Assembly (NCBI GenBank): GCA_019686135.1
Contig: JADGHL010000047.1
Span: 1-33,521, forward strand
Length of the DNA: 33,521 bases
Reading direction: 5' to 3'
Source: Myxococcaceae bacterium
GTDB taxonomy: Bacteria > Myxococcota > Myxococcia > Myxococcales > Myxococcaceae
Position numbers and translations under genes: made by a program. This document shows, one piece after another, positions 8,476 through 15,947 of this stretch. The notes under the pieces were generated by a model, which worked only from the letters and a program-made list of their open reading frames with translations, made no database searches and was not told the origin of the DNA. Position 1 is the first letter of the stretch. Each line of letters begins with the position of its first letter.

Positions 8476-10233
8476 CTATTGCAGCGCAGGTGGGACGCAG
8501 GCCTGCACCGGCTGTCCATCCACCGTGGAGAGCGCGTTGCAGACCCACGACTCCGGGCAGTCGGCGTCCAGCTCGCACGGGAGGGTGCAGATCGATCCAG
8601 AGTCCTTGCGGATGCACAGCCCGCTCTCGCACGCGGCCGGCCCGAAGCTGCAGTCCGCGCCGGCGGAGCCACCACCCACCGGGAAGCAGACCTTCACGTT
8701 GGCACTGCCGTCGAGCGGGGCGGCTTCGCGGCAGGTGAAGCCGCCGGGGCAGTCCTCGTCCTTCGCGCAGGTGCTGGTGCAGACGCGGGCGGTGCCCACG
8801 TCGAGGCAGGCGCCGGTCTGGCACGGGGGCCGGCCCGGGGTGCAGTCGTCGCCGAAGAGCCCGCCCATCGGGGCGCAGACGCCGGAGCCGCTCTTGGGCC
8901 CATCGGAGACGCGGTGGGCCGCGGAGCAGTCGTAACCGGTCTCTTCGCTGTACTCGCAGCAGCGGTACCGTTCGTCCCCACACTCGAAGTCCTTGCTGCA
9001 GGGCGCCGAGCAGATCTCAGTGATGCCCGCGTGGAGGCAGACCCCGGCCACGCAGTCCGCCGCGCCGTTGCGCGAGCAGTCGTCGCCGATCCGCCCCAGG
9101 CCGCTGGCGCAGGTCCCGCGCTGCGGCATGCAGTAGCTCAAGGTGGCACCGGAGCTGTCCTCCACGGGTTTGCAGACGAACCCGGGGCCGAAGCTCTTGA
9201 CGCAGGCCGCATCGTCGGCGCACGGCGTGGAGCAGAAGGCTTCGCCCTTGAACGGGCAGTCCTGGCAGTCGTTGACGATGCAGCGGTTCTCCGGGTGTCC
9301 GCCCGAGCGGCAGTCGTCGTTGTCGGTGCAGGGCGCGCACATCCTGCCGTCGGTGGCGGGTTCGCAGCGCTGCGCGTCCACGTTGCAGGTCTGGCCCAGG
9401 CCGCACTCGCGGATCTGCCCCCGCTCGTCGGCTGCGTCGCAGTAACCGACGCAGGTGTTGGCGTTGGGCACGCACTGGAAGGGGCCCGGGTTGTCCGGAT
9501 CGCCCTGGCCGATGTCCACGCAGGAAAAGCCGGCGGGACAATCCCCGGTGCGGTCCGGATCGCAGTCGCGGCCGCAGAACTGTTCGCCCGAGACGACGTT
9601 GCGCACGCACAGATCGAAGTAGCCGCCGCACTCCTCGTCGCCGCGGCAGGGCGAACAGAGCGGGCGTCCGGCGCTGCAGGTCTGGGATTTGGGGACGCAC
9701 TGCTTGATCAGCGCGCCCTCCGGTCCCGCGGGGATCTCGCTGCACTCGAAGCCCACCGGGCACGCGTCATTGACGCCGCACTTCGTGGTGCAGAACTGTT
9801 CGCCCGAGCCGATCGCAGTGAAGCAGGTGCCTCCCTCCGGGCACTGCAGCGTGTCCTGACAGGGCGAGCAGAGGGTGCGCTGCACCTTGAGGTAGCAGTT
9901 GCCGGTCTCCGGGTTGCAGCTGTGGCCCGATGGGCACTCACCGTCCTCGTGGCAGCCGGTGATTTTCTTGCAGATGCGGCCGTAGCGCCCGGCCGCCTCG
10001 CACCGGTAGTCTTCGGGGCAGTTCGAGTCGTCCTGGCACGTGTCGGTGCAGAACCCGGTCGCCGTATCCAGCGCGACGCACAACCCGGTGGAGCACTCCT
10101 CACTCACCGTTCCCGCGGCGACGGGCGAGCACGGCTCGCCCATCGCTTTGGGCGGAGGCTTCGTCGGCCCGCAAGCGCCGAACATCAGCGCAGCCATCCA
10201 AACAACCGCCAACTGAGCCGAGCGCTGCCCCAC
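8476..10233 (-). CDS. Cys-rich repeat lipoprotein, GltK-like (first gene of gliding cluster)
   Basis: 585 residues if started at GTG 10233, preferred because GGAGG (10240-10244 on the complement) lies six bases before it; the TTG at 10239 abuts that site. The signal MGQRSAQLAVVWMAALMFGAC puts the lipid Cys at 21. The mature protein is a chain of ~40-60-residue modules each with several cysteines (patterns such as C-x4-C-P-x-G-x-x-C and GEQFC-x3-C), like disulfide-rich Dickkopf/EGF-type surface repeats. It heads the minus-strand run toward the VWA, barrel and TPR genes. In Myxococcus, gltK encodes the outer-membrane lipoprotein of this cluster; identity here is inferred from order and lipoprotein nature, not from alignment. 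Confidence 0.65.
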   Translation of the reverse strand: MGQRSAQLAVVWMAALMFGACGPTKPPPKAMGEPCSPVAAGTVSEECSTGLCVALDTATGFCTDTCQDDSNCPEDYRCEAAGRYGRICKKITGCHEDGECPSGHSCNPETGNCYLKVQRTLCSPCQDTLQCPEGGTCFTAIGSGEQFCTTKCGVNDACPVGFECSEIPAGPEGALIKQCVPKSQTCSAGRPLCSPCRGDEECGGYFDLCVRNVVSGEQFCGRDCDPDRTGDCPAGFSCVDIGQGDPDNPGPFQCVPNANTCVGYCDAADERGQIRECGLGQTCNVDAQRCEPATDGRMCAPCTDNDDCRSGGHPENRCIVNDCQDCPFKGEAFCSTPCADDAACVKSFGPGFVCKPVEDSSGATLSYCMPQRGTCASGLGRIGDDCSRNGAADCVAGVCLHAGITEICSAPCSKDFECGDERYRCCEYSEETGYDCSAAHRVSDGPKSGSGVCAPMGGLFGDDCTPGRPPCQTGACLDVGTARVCTSTCAKDEDCPGGFTCREAAPLDGSANVKVCFPVGGGSAGADCSFGPAACESGLCIRKDSGSICTLPCELDADCPESWVCNALSTVDGQPVQACVPPALQ

Positions 10234-10244
10234 AAACAACCTCC

Positions 10245-10372
10245 GCTGAGTGGGTAGTGACTGGTGAGTCGTGAGTCGTAAGTGGTGGATCGTAAGTCCG
10301 GGTAGCAGGTTTCAGCAGAGAGTCGTGGTCAGAGTCGAGAATCCCACCCGGAGGCCCATTCGGGCCGGAGGG
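10245..10372. repeat. Composite intergenic repeat, copy C
   Basis: This 190-base gap upstream of the GltK-like gene holds GTGACTGGTGAGTCGTGAGT-type tracts (10257-10290). Further along is CCGGAGG-CCC-ATTC-GGG-CCGGAGG (10348-10371). On the minus strand the second part reads GGGTAGAGTGACCCTCCGG..., nearly the same as GAGTAGGGTGATCCTCCGG at 31718-31735. The outer ACCC/GGGT and inner GGCCC/GGGCC pair, so a hairpin with a small internal loop can form. Confidence 0.55.
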
Positions 10373-10428
10373 TCACTCTACCCACCACACACGACCAGCC
10401 ACAAACGGAGTTCGTAGTCGGCGAGGAG

Positions 10429-11100
10429 TTACTTCTTCGCCGCCTTGTGCGACTCGCGCAGAGCGACCTTCACCGACGGCCGGATGTAGAGGATGCCGTC
10501 GTTGTGGCCGGGCACGCTGCCCTTGATGAGCAGCAATCCCTTCTCGGCGTCGACGTCCACCACGGTGAGGTTCTGGGTGGTGACCTTCTCCACGCCGTAG
10601 TGACCCGGCAGCTTCTTGTTCGGGAACACGCGGCCCGGCGTCTTACGCTGACCGATCGCGCCCGGGTGACGGAAGTACTCGTGGGTCGACGCACGGTCCC
10701 TGAAGCCGGCGAAGTTCCAGCGCTTCATCACGCCCTGGTAGCCGCGGCCCTTGGTGATGCCCGTCACGTCGACCAACTGGCCCTTCGAGAAGAGGTCCGC
10801 CTTCACCGCATCGCCCACGTTGACGGTCGCCGCCTCCTCCGGGGTGACGCGGAACTCCTTGAGGTGCCGCCGCAAGGGCGCGTTGTTCTTCTTGAACACG
10901 CCGATCTCCGCCTTGCTCAGGGCCTTCTCCTTCACTTCGCCGAAGCCCAGCGTGATCGCGGAGTACCGGTCCTTCTCCGCCGTCCGCTTGCCGACGACGA
11001 CGTTCGTCGAGACGTCGATCACGCTCACCGGGATGAGGTTCCCCTCCTCGGTGAACACCTGGGTCATTCCAACCTTCTTGCCGATCAGGCCCTTCGACAT
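10429..11100 (-). CDS. rplC: 50S ribosomal protein L3
   Basis: 223 residues; the bacterial norm is about 205-215. The start MSKGLIGKKVGMTQVF is the L3 signature, and RWNFAGF, HPGAIGQ, KTPGRVFPNKKLPGHYG and the late LLLIKGSVPG motif are all present. The Gln in GAIGQ corresponds to the residue methylated by PrmB in E. coli. L3 nucleates 50S assembly near the peptidyl-transferase centre. AGGAG sits nine bases before the ATG. What is odd is the setting: none of the S10-operon neighbours (rpsJ, rplD, rplW, rplB) is present, and it lies between helical proteins of unknown role and the gliding cluster. It could be the only L3 gene or a second copy; the window cannot tell. Confidence 0.96.
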   Translation of the reverse strand: MSKGLIGKKVGMTQVFTEEGNLIPVSVIDVSTNVVVGKRTAEKDRYSAITLGFGEVKEKALSKAEIGVFKKNNAPLRRHLKEFRVTPEEAATVNVGDAVKADLFSKGQLVDVTGITKGRGYQGVMKRWNFAGFRDRASTHEYFRHPGAIGQRKTPGRVFPNKKLPGHYGVEKVTTQNLTVVDVDAEKGLLLIKGSVPGHNDGILYIRPSVKVALRESHKAAKK

Positions 11101-11206
11101 GACTGCACGCTCCTGGATGGGGACACGGACGAAGCCGGCGGTCCCGGTGAAAGGGTGGCGTACCTAGCACACACGCGCCCGGATGCAAACGAAGCCCGGC
11201 CGCCCG

Positions 11207-11977
11207 CTACTTCGCGCGATCGATCTTCGGGTACAGCACCGCGAGCTGCGTGTCGGGCACGCGCTGCGCGTAGCACTCCTCGCCGAGCAGGAACAGCGCC
11301 TGGTCGAGGTAATCCTCCGCCGCGGCGACCTCCTGTTCCTTCTCGGCGATCGCCTGGTCGAGCTCCGCCATCCGCTGCTCGTAGTCGGCCTTCCGCTGGG
11401 CGGACTCGTCTTCGATCTGCAGCAACCGCCCGTGCGCCAGGATGCCGTCCGCGCCGGGCTGCCCGGGCTCCGGCGTCAGCGCCGTCGCCAGGTCGTGCTC
11501 GAGGTCCTCGATCTCGCGCGAGGCCCGCATGTGGGCCAGCCGCATCTTCTTGAGATTCTGCCGCGCGACCTCGACCACCCCCGGATCCCGCGCGGTCATC
11601 TCGAGATCCTTGAGCTTGGCCTCCTCCTTCTTGAGGTTGGTCGCGCCGTAACGCACGTCCGCCCGCTTGGTGGCCAGCTTCTTCCGGAGCTCCTTGACGC
11701 GGCCTTCGATCGCGTCGACCGCGCGGCGGTACCGCTTCACCGTCGCGTTCAGGGTCTCGCGCTCCGCTTCGATCTGCGCGAGGTACTCCTGGTAGCTCGC
11801 GTCCTCGTCGTTCATCTGCTGCTCGAGGGCGGCGAGCTCGTCCTGGCGGGCGATCAGCGCCTCCTCGGCGCGGAAGACCCGCTGCATCGACTGGGGTGCG
11901 TTGGGCTTGTTGGCGAGGCGCTCACGCGCGAGATCGCCGAGCTGGAAGATGAGGTCGTTGTACGACTCACGAGCCAT
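11207..11977 (-). CDS. Coiled-coil protein of unknown function
   Basis: 256 residues from ATG 11977 (MARESYNDLIFQLGDLARERL); a GTG at 12004 adds nine residues with no better binding site. There is no signal peptide or membrane span. Heptad-rich helices cover ~40-150 and ~175-235 (AALEQQMNDEDASYQEYL, KELRKKLATKRADVRYG, ELDQAIAEKEQEVAAAED), separated by a Gly/Pro linker. One Cys lies near the end (GEECYAQR). It is cytoplasmic, probably oligomeric, and unrecognised; PspA-like or structural scaffolds are conceivable on helix content alone. It follows the upstream helical gene by 46 bases and precedes rplC by 106, so the three may form one transcript. Confidence 0.75.
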   Translation of the reverse strand: MARESYNDLIFQLGDLARERLANKPNAPQSMQRVFRAEEALIARQDELAALEQQMNDEDASYQEYLAQIEAERETLNATVKRYRRAVDAIEGRVKELRKKLATKRADVRYGATNLKKEEAKLKDLEMTARDPGVVEVARQNLKKMRLAHMRASREIEDLEHDLATALTPEPGQPGADGILAHGRLLQIEDESAQRKADYEQRMAELDQAIAEKEQEVAAAEDYLDQALFLLGEECYAQRVPDTQLAVLYPKIDRAK

Positions 11978-12023
11978 GCGCCCGGTACGTACCACGACTC
12001 GCACTCGGGCGACGAAGAAGACG

Positions 12024-12473
12024 CTACGCGGGGACCGCGGCTTCGTGATCGGGGTAGCGACCCTCGGCGAGCTTCATCAGCTCCACCGCGCGGTCCTCCT
12101 CCTCGGCGCGGTTGAGCTCGCACACCCAGGCGCTCGAGTAGTCCGCCTGCAGCCGCGCGGTCTCGGCCATCTCCTCGTAGCGGCCCGCAGACGCCCGCGC
12201 CGCCGCGGCCTCCTCCACCAGTGCACGGCGCAGCTCGTGGGGGACCTCCACGTCCTCCGGCGGTACCGGCAGAGGGCCCCGCCCCATTGCCGACAGCCGT
12301 GCGAGCAGCCGGGAAGCATGCGCCCGGCAGAAAGCCGAGAGGACGAGCAGCCGGGCCTTGAGACGCACGTCCTCGGACCGCTCGGCGATCGTCGAGAGCG
12401 TCCTCGCGGAGACCAGCTCCGCCTCCCATGCCGCCGCCAGCGAAGCGGCGAGCCGTCCGTGCCTCGTTCCCAT
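12024..12473 (-). CDS. Small all-helical protein, possibly ferritin-like fold
   Basis: 149 residues from ATG 12473 (MGTRHGRLAASLAAAWEAEL); TTG 12485 with AGGTGGGGG before it is an equally plausible start. The protein looks like a four-helix bundle: AAWEAELVSARTLSTIAERS, ARLLVLSAFCRAHASRLLARL, LRRALVEEAAAARASAGRYEEM and ADYSSAWVCELNRAEEEDRAVELMK fragments each form an amphipathic helix. The spacing recalls ferritin-like proteins, but the expected metal-binding Glu before the conserved His is not evident (Cys-Arg instead), so iron binding is doubtful. No signal peptide. It is first in the apparent three-gene run leading to rplC. Confidence 0.6.
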   Translation of the reverse strand: MGTRHGRLAASLAAAWEAELVSARTLSTIAERSEDVRLKARLLVLSAFCRAHASRLLARLSAMGRGPLPVPPEDVEVPHELRRALVEEAAAARASAGRYEEMAETARLQADYSSAWVCELNRAEEEDRAVELMKLAEGRYPDHEAAVPA

Positions 12474-12530
12474 CCCCGGTCCCAACCCCCACCTGAATCA
12501 GTACGAAGCTAGGGACGCGATCCCGGTGAT

Positions 12531-13595
12531 TCAACCGAGGCTGCGCTGGACCATCCACACCGCGCCGGCGACGAGGATCGCCCCCGAGCCCAGACGCAGG
12601 GTCCACAGGTTCACGGTCGGCCGGCGCGCGGCGAGTCGGACCAGCGGAAAGGCCAGCAGCACGATGCACGCCTGGCCCAGCTCGACGCCGAGGTTGAACC
12701 CGAACAGCCCCATCGCCACCGAGCGCCCGAGCCCGAGCTCCATCAACACGGACGCGAACCCGAAGCCGTGGACCAGCCCGAAGCCGAAGGTCAGCAGGAT
12801 GCGGTGGCGGTGGGAACGCAGGACGAGGTTCTCGATCGCCACCCAGCAGATCGACGCGGCGATCAGGATCTCCACCCCTCGCGCCATGGGGGGCGTCAGC
12901 CGGATGATCCCCAGCGCCGTGGCCCCCAGGGTGATCGAATGCGCGAGCGTGAACGAGGTCACCAGCCCGAGCACGCGCCGCCACGTCCCGCCGATGAGCA
13001 GGACCGCCAACAGAAAGGCGATGTGGTCGATCCCGCCGAAGATGTGCTCCACCCCGAGGAGGATCCAGTTGCCGAGCCCGCGCACCTTCTCCGAGTCGTT
13101 CGAGGGCTTTGGCTCGCCGAGCAGCGTCAATGTCTGCAGCCCGCCCTGCGCGAAGGACTGGGCGCGCAGCTCGCCATCGCCATAGGCACCCAGGACGATC
13201 CGGTACGCGGCCGGGAGCACCGAGAGGATCCGGAAGGTCTGGGTCAGCTCGCCGGGGCCACACCGGAAATTCGCGCCGAGCTCGATGTAGCCATCCTTCG
13301 GCCGGGCCCACTGCGCAACGCGCGTGCACGGGCCCTCGGCCGCGGACAGCGGCATCTCGTCCCAAACCCCGGCGGCGATGGCATCGCGTCCGGCCTCGAG
13401 CTCCGCCGCGGTGAGGTCGCCGTCACCGTCCGCGTCGATGGGCGCCAGCAGCATCAGCGTGGCCGGCGTGAGGGTGACCACCTCGGTGACCGTCCCGTCT
13501 CCGGCGCGGGTCGCCTGCGCGTAGATGATGTCCGCATCGTGCGCCGAGGCGGCGCCTGCGCAGAGGAGAACGAGGAGAGTGATCGGCGCGCGCAT
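12531..13595 (-). CDS. HupE/UreJ-type membrane protein with N-terminal EF-hand
   Basis: 354 residues. A signal peptide (MRAPITLLVLLCAGAASA|HD) is followed by a periplasmic domain to ~165 that contains a textbook EF-hand loop, Asp-Ala-Asp-Gly-Asp-Gly-Asp-Leu...Glu at 54-65, and two Cys likely bridged. The C-terminal ~190 residues carry about six membrane helices with the family's histidine motifs: GVEHIFGGIDHIAFLLAVLL, FTLAHSITL and GFGLVHGFGFA. HupE/UreJ relatives are linked to nickel or other divalent metal uptake, but this subfamily's substrate is unproven. The EF-hand suggests calcium sensing or structural calcium on the periplasmic side. It seems monocistronic; no metal regulon gene is nearby. 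Confidence 0.85.
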   Translation of the reverse strand: MRAPITLLVLLCAGAASAHDADIIYAQATRAGDGTVTEVVTLTPATLMLLAPIDADGDGDLTAAELEAGRDAIAAGVWDEMPLSAAEGPCTRVAQWARPKDGYIELGANFRCGPGELTQTFRILSVLPAAYRIVLGAYGDGELRAQSFAQGGLQTLTLLGEPKPSNDSEKVRGLGNWILLGVEHIFGGIDHIAFLLAVLLIGGTWRRVLGLVTSFTLAHSITLGATALGIIRLTPPMARGVEILIAASICWVAIENLVLRSHRHRILLTFGFGLVHGFGFASVLMELGLGRSVAMGLFGFNLGVELGQACIVLLAFPLVRLAARRPTVNLWTLRLGSGAILVAGAVWMVQRSLG

Positions 13596-14185
13596 CGGCC
13601 TGCCGTGCTACCGCGTCCGGGGTGAACACGCCACCGCCCCGCTGCCGATCCGGCCTGACGCGGTCCCTCTCCCGGGAGCGCGGCGGGCGCTGGGAACGAT
13701 CTCATCGCGCCCCATGCGCGCGCTTCTGGGAAAGTAGTGCTGCGACTCCTGTCCGTGGGTCGCGCTGCCGGCCGGACGGGGGGCGCGGGCGCGTCAGCCG
13801 GAGCTTCCGGCGCGGTGTCACGCCCGGCGCGCGACCAGCCGGCGCAAACCGCGGAACGCCTCCGCCCCGGGCCTGGCGGCGGCGCCGTCCCGTAAGACGT
13901 CGCCGCCTCCGTGCGCGGCGGTCGTGCACGCGCGCCACATGGGTTGCGAGCACGCCGCCCCGCACTTCACGCGGACCCGGGGGCCGCACCCGCGATCCGC
14001 GAGCAGGCCGCCATCCCGCCTACGTCTTCGGCGGCACGAAGGATCGCGTCGCGCCTGCCGCGCCTGCGCATCCGCCCGAACGTTCGGGTTGCTCTCTCGG
14101 CCCCCGCTACCTGGCTCCCGCGGACTGCGCCACCGGCTCATTGCGCGGCCGCTTTCGCGTTCGCACATGGCGTGGATCACCAGCC
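13596..14185. other. Gene-poor stretch, one 14-base perfect palindrome
   Basis: About 590 bases with no convincing gene: the open frames here are Arg/Pro/Ala-rich and carry no ribosome-binding site or recognisable motif. The only clear structure is CCCGAACGTTCGGG at 14075-14088, a perfect palindrome that could be a dimeric repressor site. I see no tRNA. Confidence 0.5.
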
Positions 14186-14200
14186 GGCCTGACTCAGGCC
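14186..14200. terminator. Palindrome spanning a stop codon
   Basis: GGCCTGA-C-TCAGGCC is a perfect inverted repeat that includes the TGA stop (14194-14196) of the zinc-ribbon gene. It may form a short 3' hairpin; no T run follows on the minus strand. Confidence 0.3.
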
Positions 14201-14739
14201 TGGAGCGGGTCGACGTGCAGCTCGATCCGGCGCTCGTGCCCGCCGGTGTGCTCGCTGCCGCAGCGCGGGCAGAAGATCGGCTGGGCCCAGGCGGTGTCGA
14301 CCTTCACGTCCTCGGCGCAGCAGAACAGAGAGAACCGCCGAAGGTCGTCGTCTTCGGACCTCATCTCGGGGAGCCGATCCGGCGGCGGCACCGCGACGAA
14401 CGTCGGCCCGGGGTTTGCGCCGAGCGTGCGCCACGGGTACTGCAGCTGTTCGTACCGGATCTCCCTGCCGAGCACGTCCGCCACCTTCTCCAGCCACGCG
14501 CGCTGCTGGGGCGTACACCACTCGTCCGCGGGGGCCTCGTACCCGCAGTAGGGGCAGAAGCTCCGCACGTCGTCGCGGGCGATCTCCTGGTGGTTCTCGA
14601 AGCTGAGGTGCCGCCCGAGGTAGCGCTGGACGATCGCGCCGTCGGTGGGGCCGCCGCGCACCTTGAACTGGCGCCGGCAGCGCGGGCACTCACGTCGAAC
14701 GAAGCCCTGCGAGTCCACCGGAAGCGCCACCCGCTGCAT
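14194..14739 (-). CDS. Zinc-ribbon protein of unknown function
   Basis: 181 residues from ATG 14739 (MQRVALPVDSQGFVRREC), preceded by GGGAGGG four bases away; ATG 14751 adds four residues. Four CxxC-type or paired Cys groups are visible: RRECPRCRRQF (~17), SFCPYCGYE (~60), SLFCCAEDV (~137) and IFCPRCGSEH (~157). Together they could bind two zinc ions as zinc ribbons, one at each end. The middle (~75-120) is mixed and includes WLEKVADVLGREIRYEQ. No signal peptide or membrane span, so cytoplasmic. The arrangement suggests a nucleic-acid or protein-binding adaptor, but nothing nearby fixes the role. Confidence 0.75.
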   Translation of the reverse strand: MQRVALPVDSQGFVRRECPRCRRQFKVRGGPTDGAIVQRYLGRHLSFENHQEIARDDVRSFCPYCGYEAPADEWCTPQQRAWLEKVADVLGREIRYEQLQYPWRTLGANPGPTFVAVPPPDRLPEMRSEDDDLRRFSLFCCAEDVKVDTAWAQPIFCPRCGSEHTGGHERRIELHVDPLQA

Positions 14740-14769
14740 CGGCCCTCCCATCCCCGCCGTCCGGCGGCG

Positions 14770-14931
14770 CTAGAGCGCCCACCCGCCGCGGCGGCCGCGG
14801 CTGGCCACGGCGAGCACCAGCGAGACGAGCGCGAACACCAGAAAGAGGTGAATCCACCACCCGAGCGCGGCACCGCTCACCATGCCCATCGCCCAGAGCA
14901 CGAAGAGGATCGCCGCGATCGTCCAGAACAT
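14770..14931 (-). CDS. Small membrane protein, Lmo0937/DUF5670-like
   Basis: 53 residues. The sequence MFWTIAAILFVLWAMGMVSG, then a WWIHLFLVFALVSLVLAV helix and a basic tail RGRRGG, matches the pattern of the tiny Lmo0937 (DUF5670) family: two membrane helices joined by a Gly-rich turn. These proteins are common and often stress-induced; the molecular role is unknown. The ATG at 14931 was chosen over an upstream in-frame start because the family begins here and GGTGAGG precedes it closely. A 35-codon ORF ends five bases before this start, so translation may be coupled. Confidence 0.8.
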   Translation of the reverse strand: MFWTIAAILFVLWAMGMVSGAALGWWIHLFLVFALVSLVLAVASRGRRGGWAL

Positions 14932-14935
14932 CGCC

Positions 14936-15043
14936 TCACCCTTGGCCCGCGCGCCCGCCACGGAGCCGGCAGTGGTTGCGCGGGAACGTAGGGATGAGCG
15001 CCGCCCGGCGGAAGGGCGCGCAGCGTCCGAAGAACCGGAACAT
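14936..15043 (-). CDS. Candidate leader peptide (35 aa) upstream of the small membrane protein
   Basis: The ATG at 15043 follows AAGGAAGGAAAA, one of the strongest ribosome-binding sites in the window. The ORF encodes a basic, Arg/Phe/Pro-rich 35-residue peptide (MFRFFGRCAPFRR...) and stops with TGA four bases before the DUF5670 start codon. The start codon sits in the loop between GTCCGAA (15025-15031) and TTCGGAC (15055-15061), which can pair. It may be a regulatory leader or a small protein; no homologue is known to me. Confidence 0.4.
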   Translation of the reverse strand: MFRFFGRCAPFRRAALIPTFPRNHCRLRGGRAGQG

Positions 15044-15114
15044 TTTTCCTTCCTTTCGGACCACGTCTGCCCACCGGGCGCGTTCCATTCGCCTGCTTCC
15101 GTAGGGTTAGGCCG

Positions 15115-15130
15115 TGGCACGCACGCTGCT
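15115..15130 (+). promoter_or_regulatory. Sigma-54 (-24/-12) promoter for the lytic transglycosylase
   Basis: TGGCACG-CACG-CTGCT matches the RpoN consensus TGGCACG-N4-TTGCW with one mismatch, and the spacing between the invariant GG (15116-15117) and GC (15128-15129) is exact. A transcript would start near 15141, about 45 bases before the gene at 15186. Such promoters need an enhancer-binding activator; no activator gene is in the window. Confidence 0.65.
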
Positions 15131-15185
15131 TTGCCCGGCTCACCGCCGATGGGGGGTCGTTTCGGGTCGGTCGGGGGAGGAGCAG

Positions 15186-15947
15186 ATGCGCGGACTACGT
15201 GCGGTCACGGTAGGCGCAGTGCTGTTCACGGCCTTCGCAGTGGGCGCGTACCAGCGGGACCGCGCGCCCGTCTGCGATCTGGCGCCGGCACCGGTCCCGG
15301 CGACCCCCGGCCCGGCGGAAGCGGAGCTGTTGCGGCAGATCCAGGATCGCGACGCGGAGATCGCCCGGCTGAAGGCGGCGATCGCCGCCCGCGAGGACGC
15401 GGCGCTCTACGCGGAGGCCGAGGCGAAGGGTGTGGTGGAGGCGGTGAAGAAGTCCGGGCTCCCGGCGAGGCAGCAGCGGCGGATCGCCGTGGCGATCATC
15501 CGCGAGGCGCACGCCCACGACATCGATCCGCTGCTCGTCGTGGCGGTGATCCGGATCGAGAGCGCGTTCGACAACTACGCCGTGTCCCCCGTGGGCGCGA
15601 TGGGACTGATGCAGCTGATGCCGGACACCGGCCGCTGGCTGATGCAGCGGCGCGGGGAGAAGCTGGGGCGGCGCACCAACCTCTTCGACTCCGAGCTGAA
15701 CATCGAGATGGGCACCGCGTATCTGGCCGAGCTGATCGAACAGTTCGGCACGCTCGAGCGGGCGCTGGTGGCGTACAACGCCGGGCCGGGCGCGGCGCAG
15801 AAAATCCTCAAGGACAAACGCGCGCGGACGAAGTTCCTGAACGGCTATCCGAAGAAGGTGATGAGCGAGCTCAAAAGGCTCCAGCGCGCGGCGCAGACCC
15901 GGATGGCGGAACAGGTCGAAGTCCCGGAACCGGACGGTCGCGGCTGA
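15186..15947 (+). CDS. Membrane-anchored lytic murein transglycosylase (SLT family)
   Basis: 253 residues; the ATG at 15186 follows GGAGGAG by three bases. Residues ~5-22 form a signal or anchor helix, with a Cys at 30. Residues 43-90 are a short coiled coil. The SLT domain starts at ~95: IRIESAFDN carries the catalytic Glu (about 125), followed by the family motifs GAMGLMQLMPDTG, LNIEMGTAYLAEL and ALVAYNAGPGA. It cleaves peptidoglycan glycan strands in the periplasm, forming 1,6-anhydro ends. The short C-terminus is typical of the Slt/MltC-like core without accessory domains. The sigma-54 promoter directly upstream suggests activated expression, for example in development, predation or envelope assembly. 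Confidence 0.9.
   Translation: MRGLRAVTVGAVLFTAFAVGAYQRDRAPVCDLAPAPVPATPGPAEAELLRQIQDRDAEIARLKAAIAAREDAALYAEAEAKGVVEAVKKSGLPARQQRRIAVAIIREAHAHDIDPLLVVAVIRIESAFDNYAVSPVGAMGLMQLMPDTGRWLMQRRGEKLGRRTNLFDSELNIEMGTAYLAELIEQFGTLERALVAYNAGPGAAQKILKDKRARTKFLNGYPKKVMSELKRLQRAAQTRMAEQVEVPEPDGRG

Noticed and set aside
13980-14110. Possible tRNA, suggested by a GRESNP-like reading on the minus strand
   Set aside because: No T-loop sequence, acceptor stem or cloverleaf could be assembled; the motif comes from the palindrome at 14075-14088.
13622-14551. Plus-strand open frame across the gene-free stretch and the zinc-ribbon gene
   Set aside because: Arg/Pro-rich, no binding site, and half of it is antisense to a gene with clear Cys motifs.
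15044-15100. GGAAC-N16-CGTGG as an ECF-sigma promoter for the leader peptide and small membrane protein
   Set aside because: The -10 part matches poorly and the pattern is common in this base composition.
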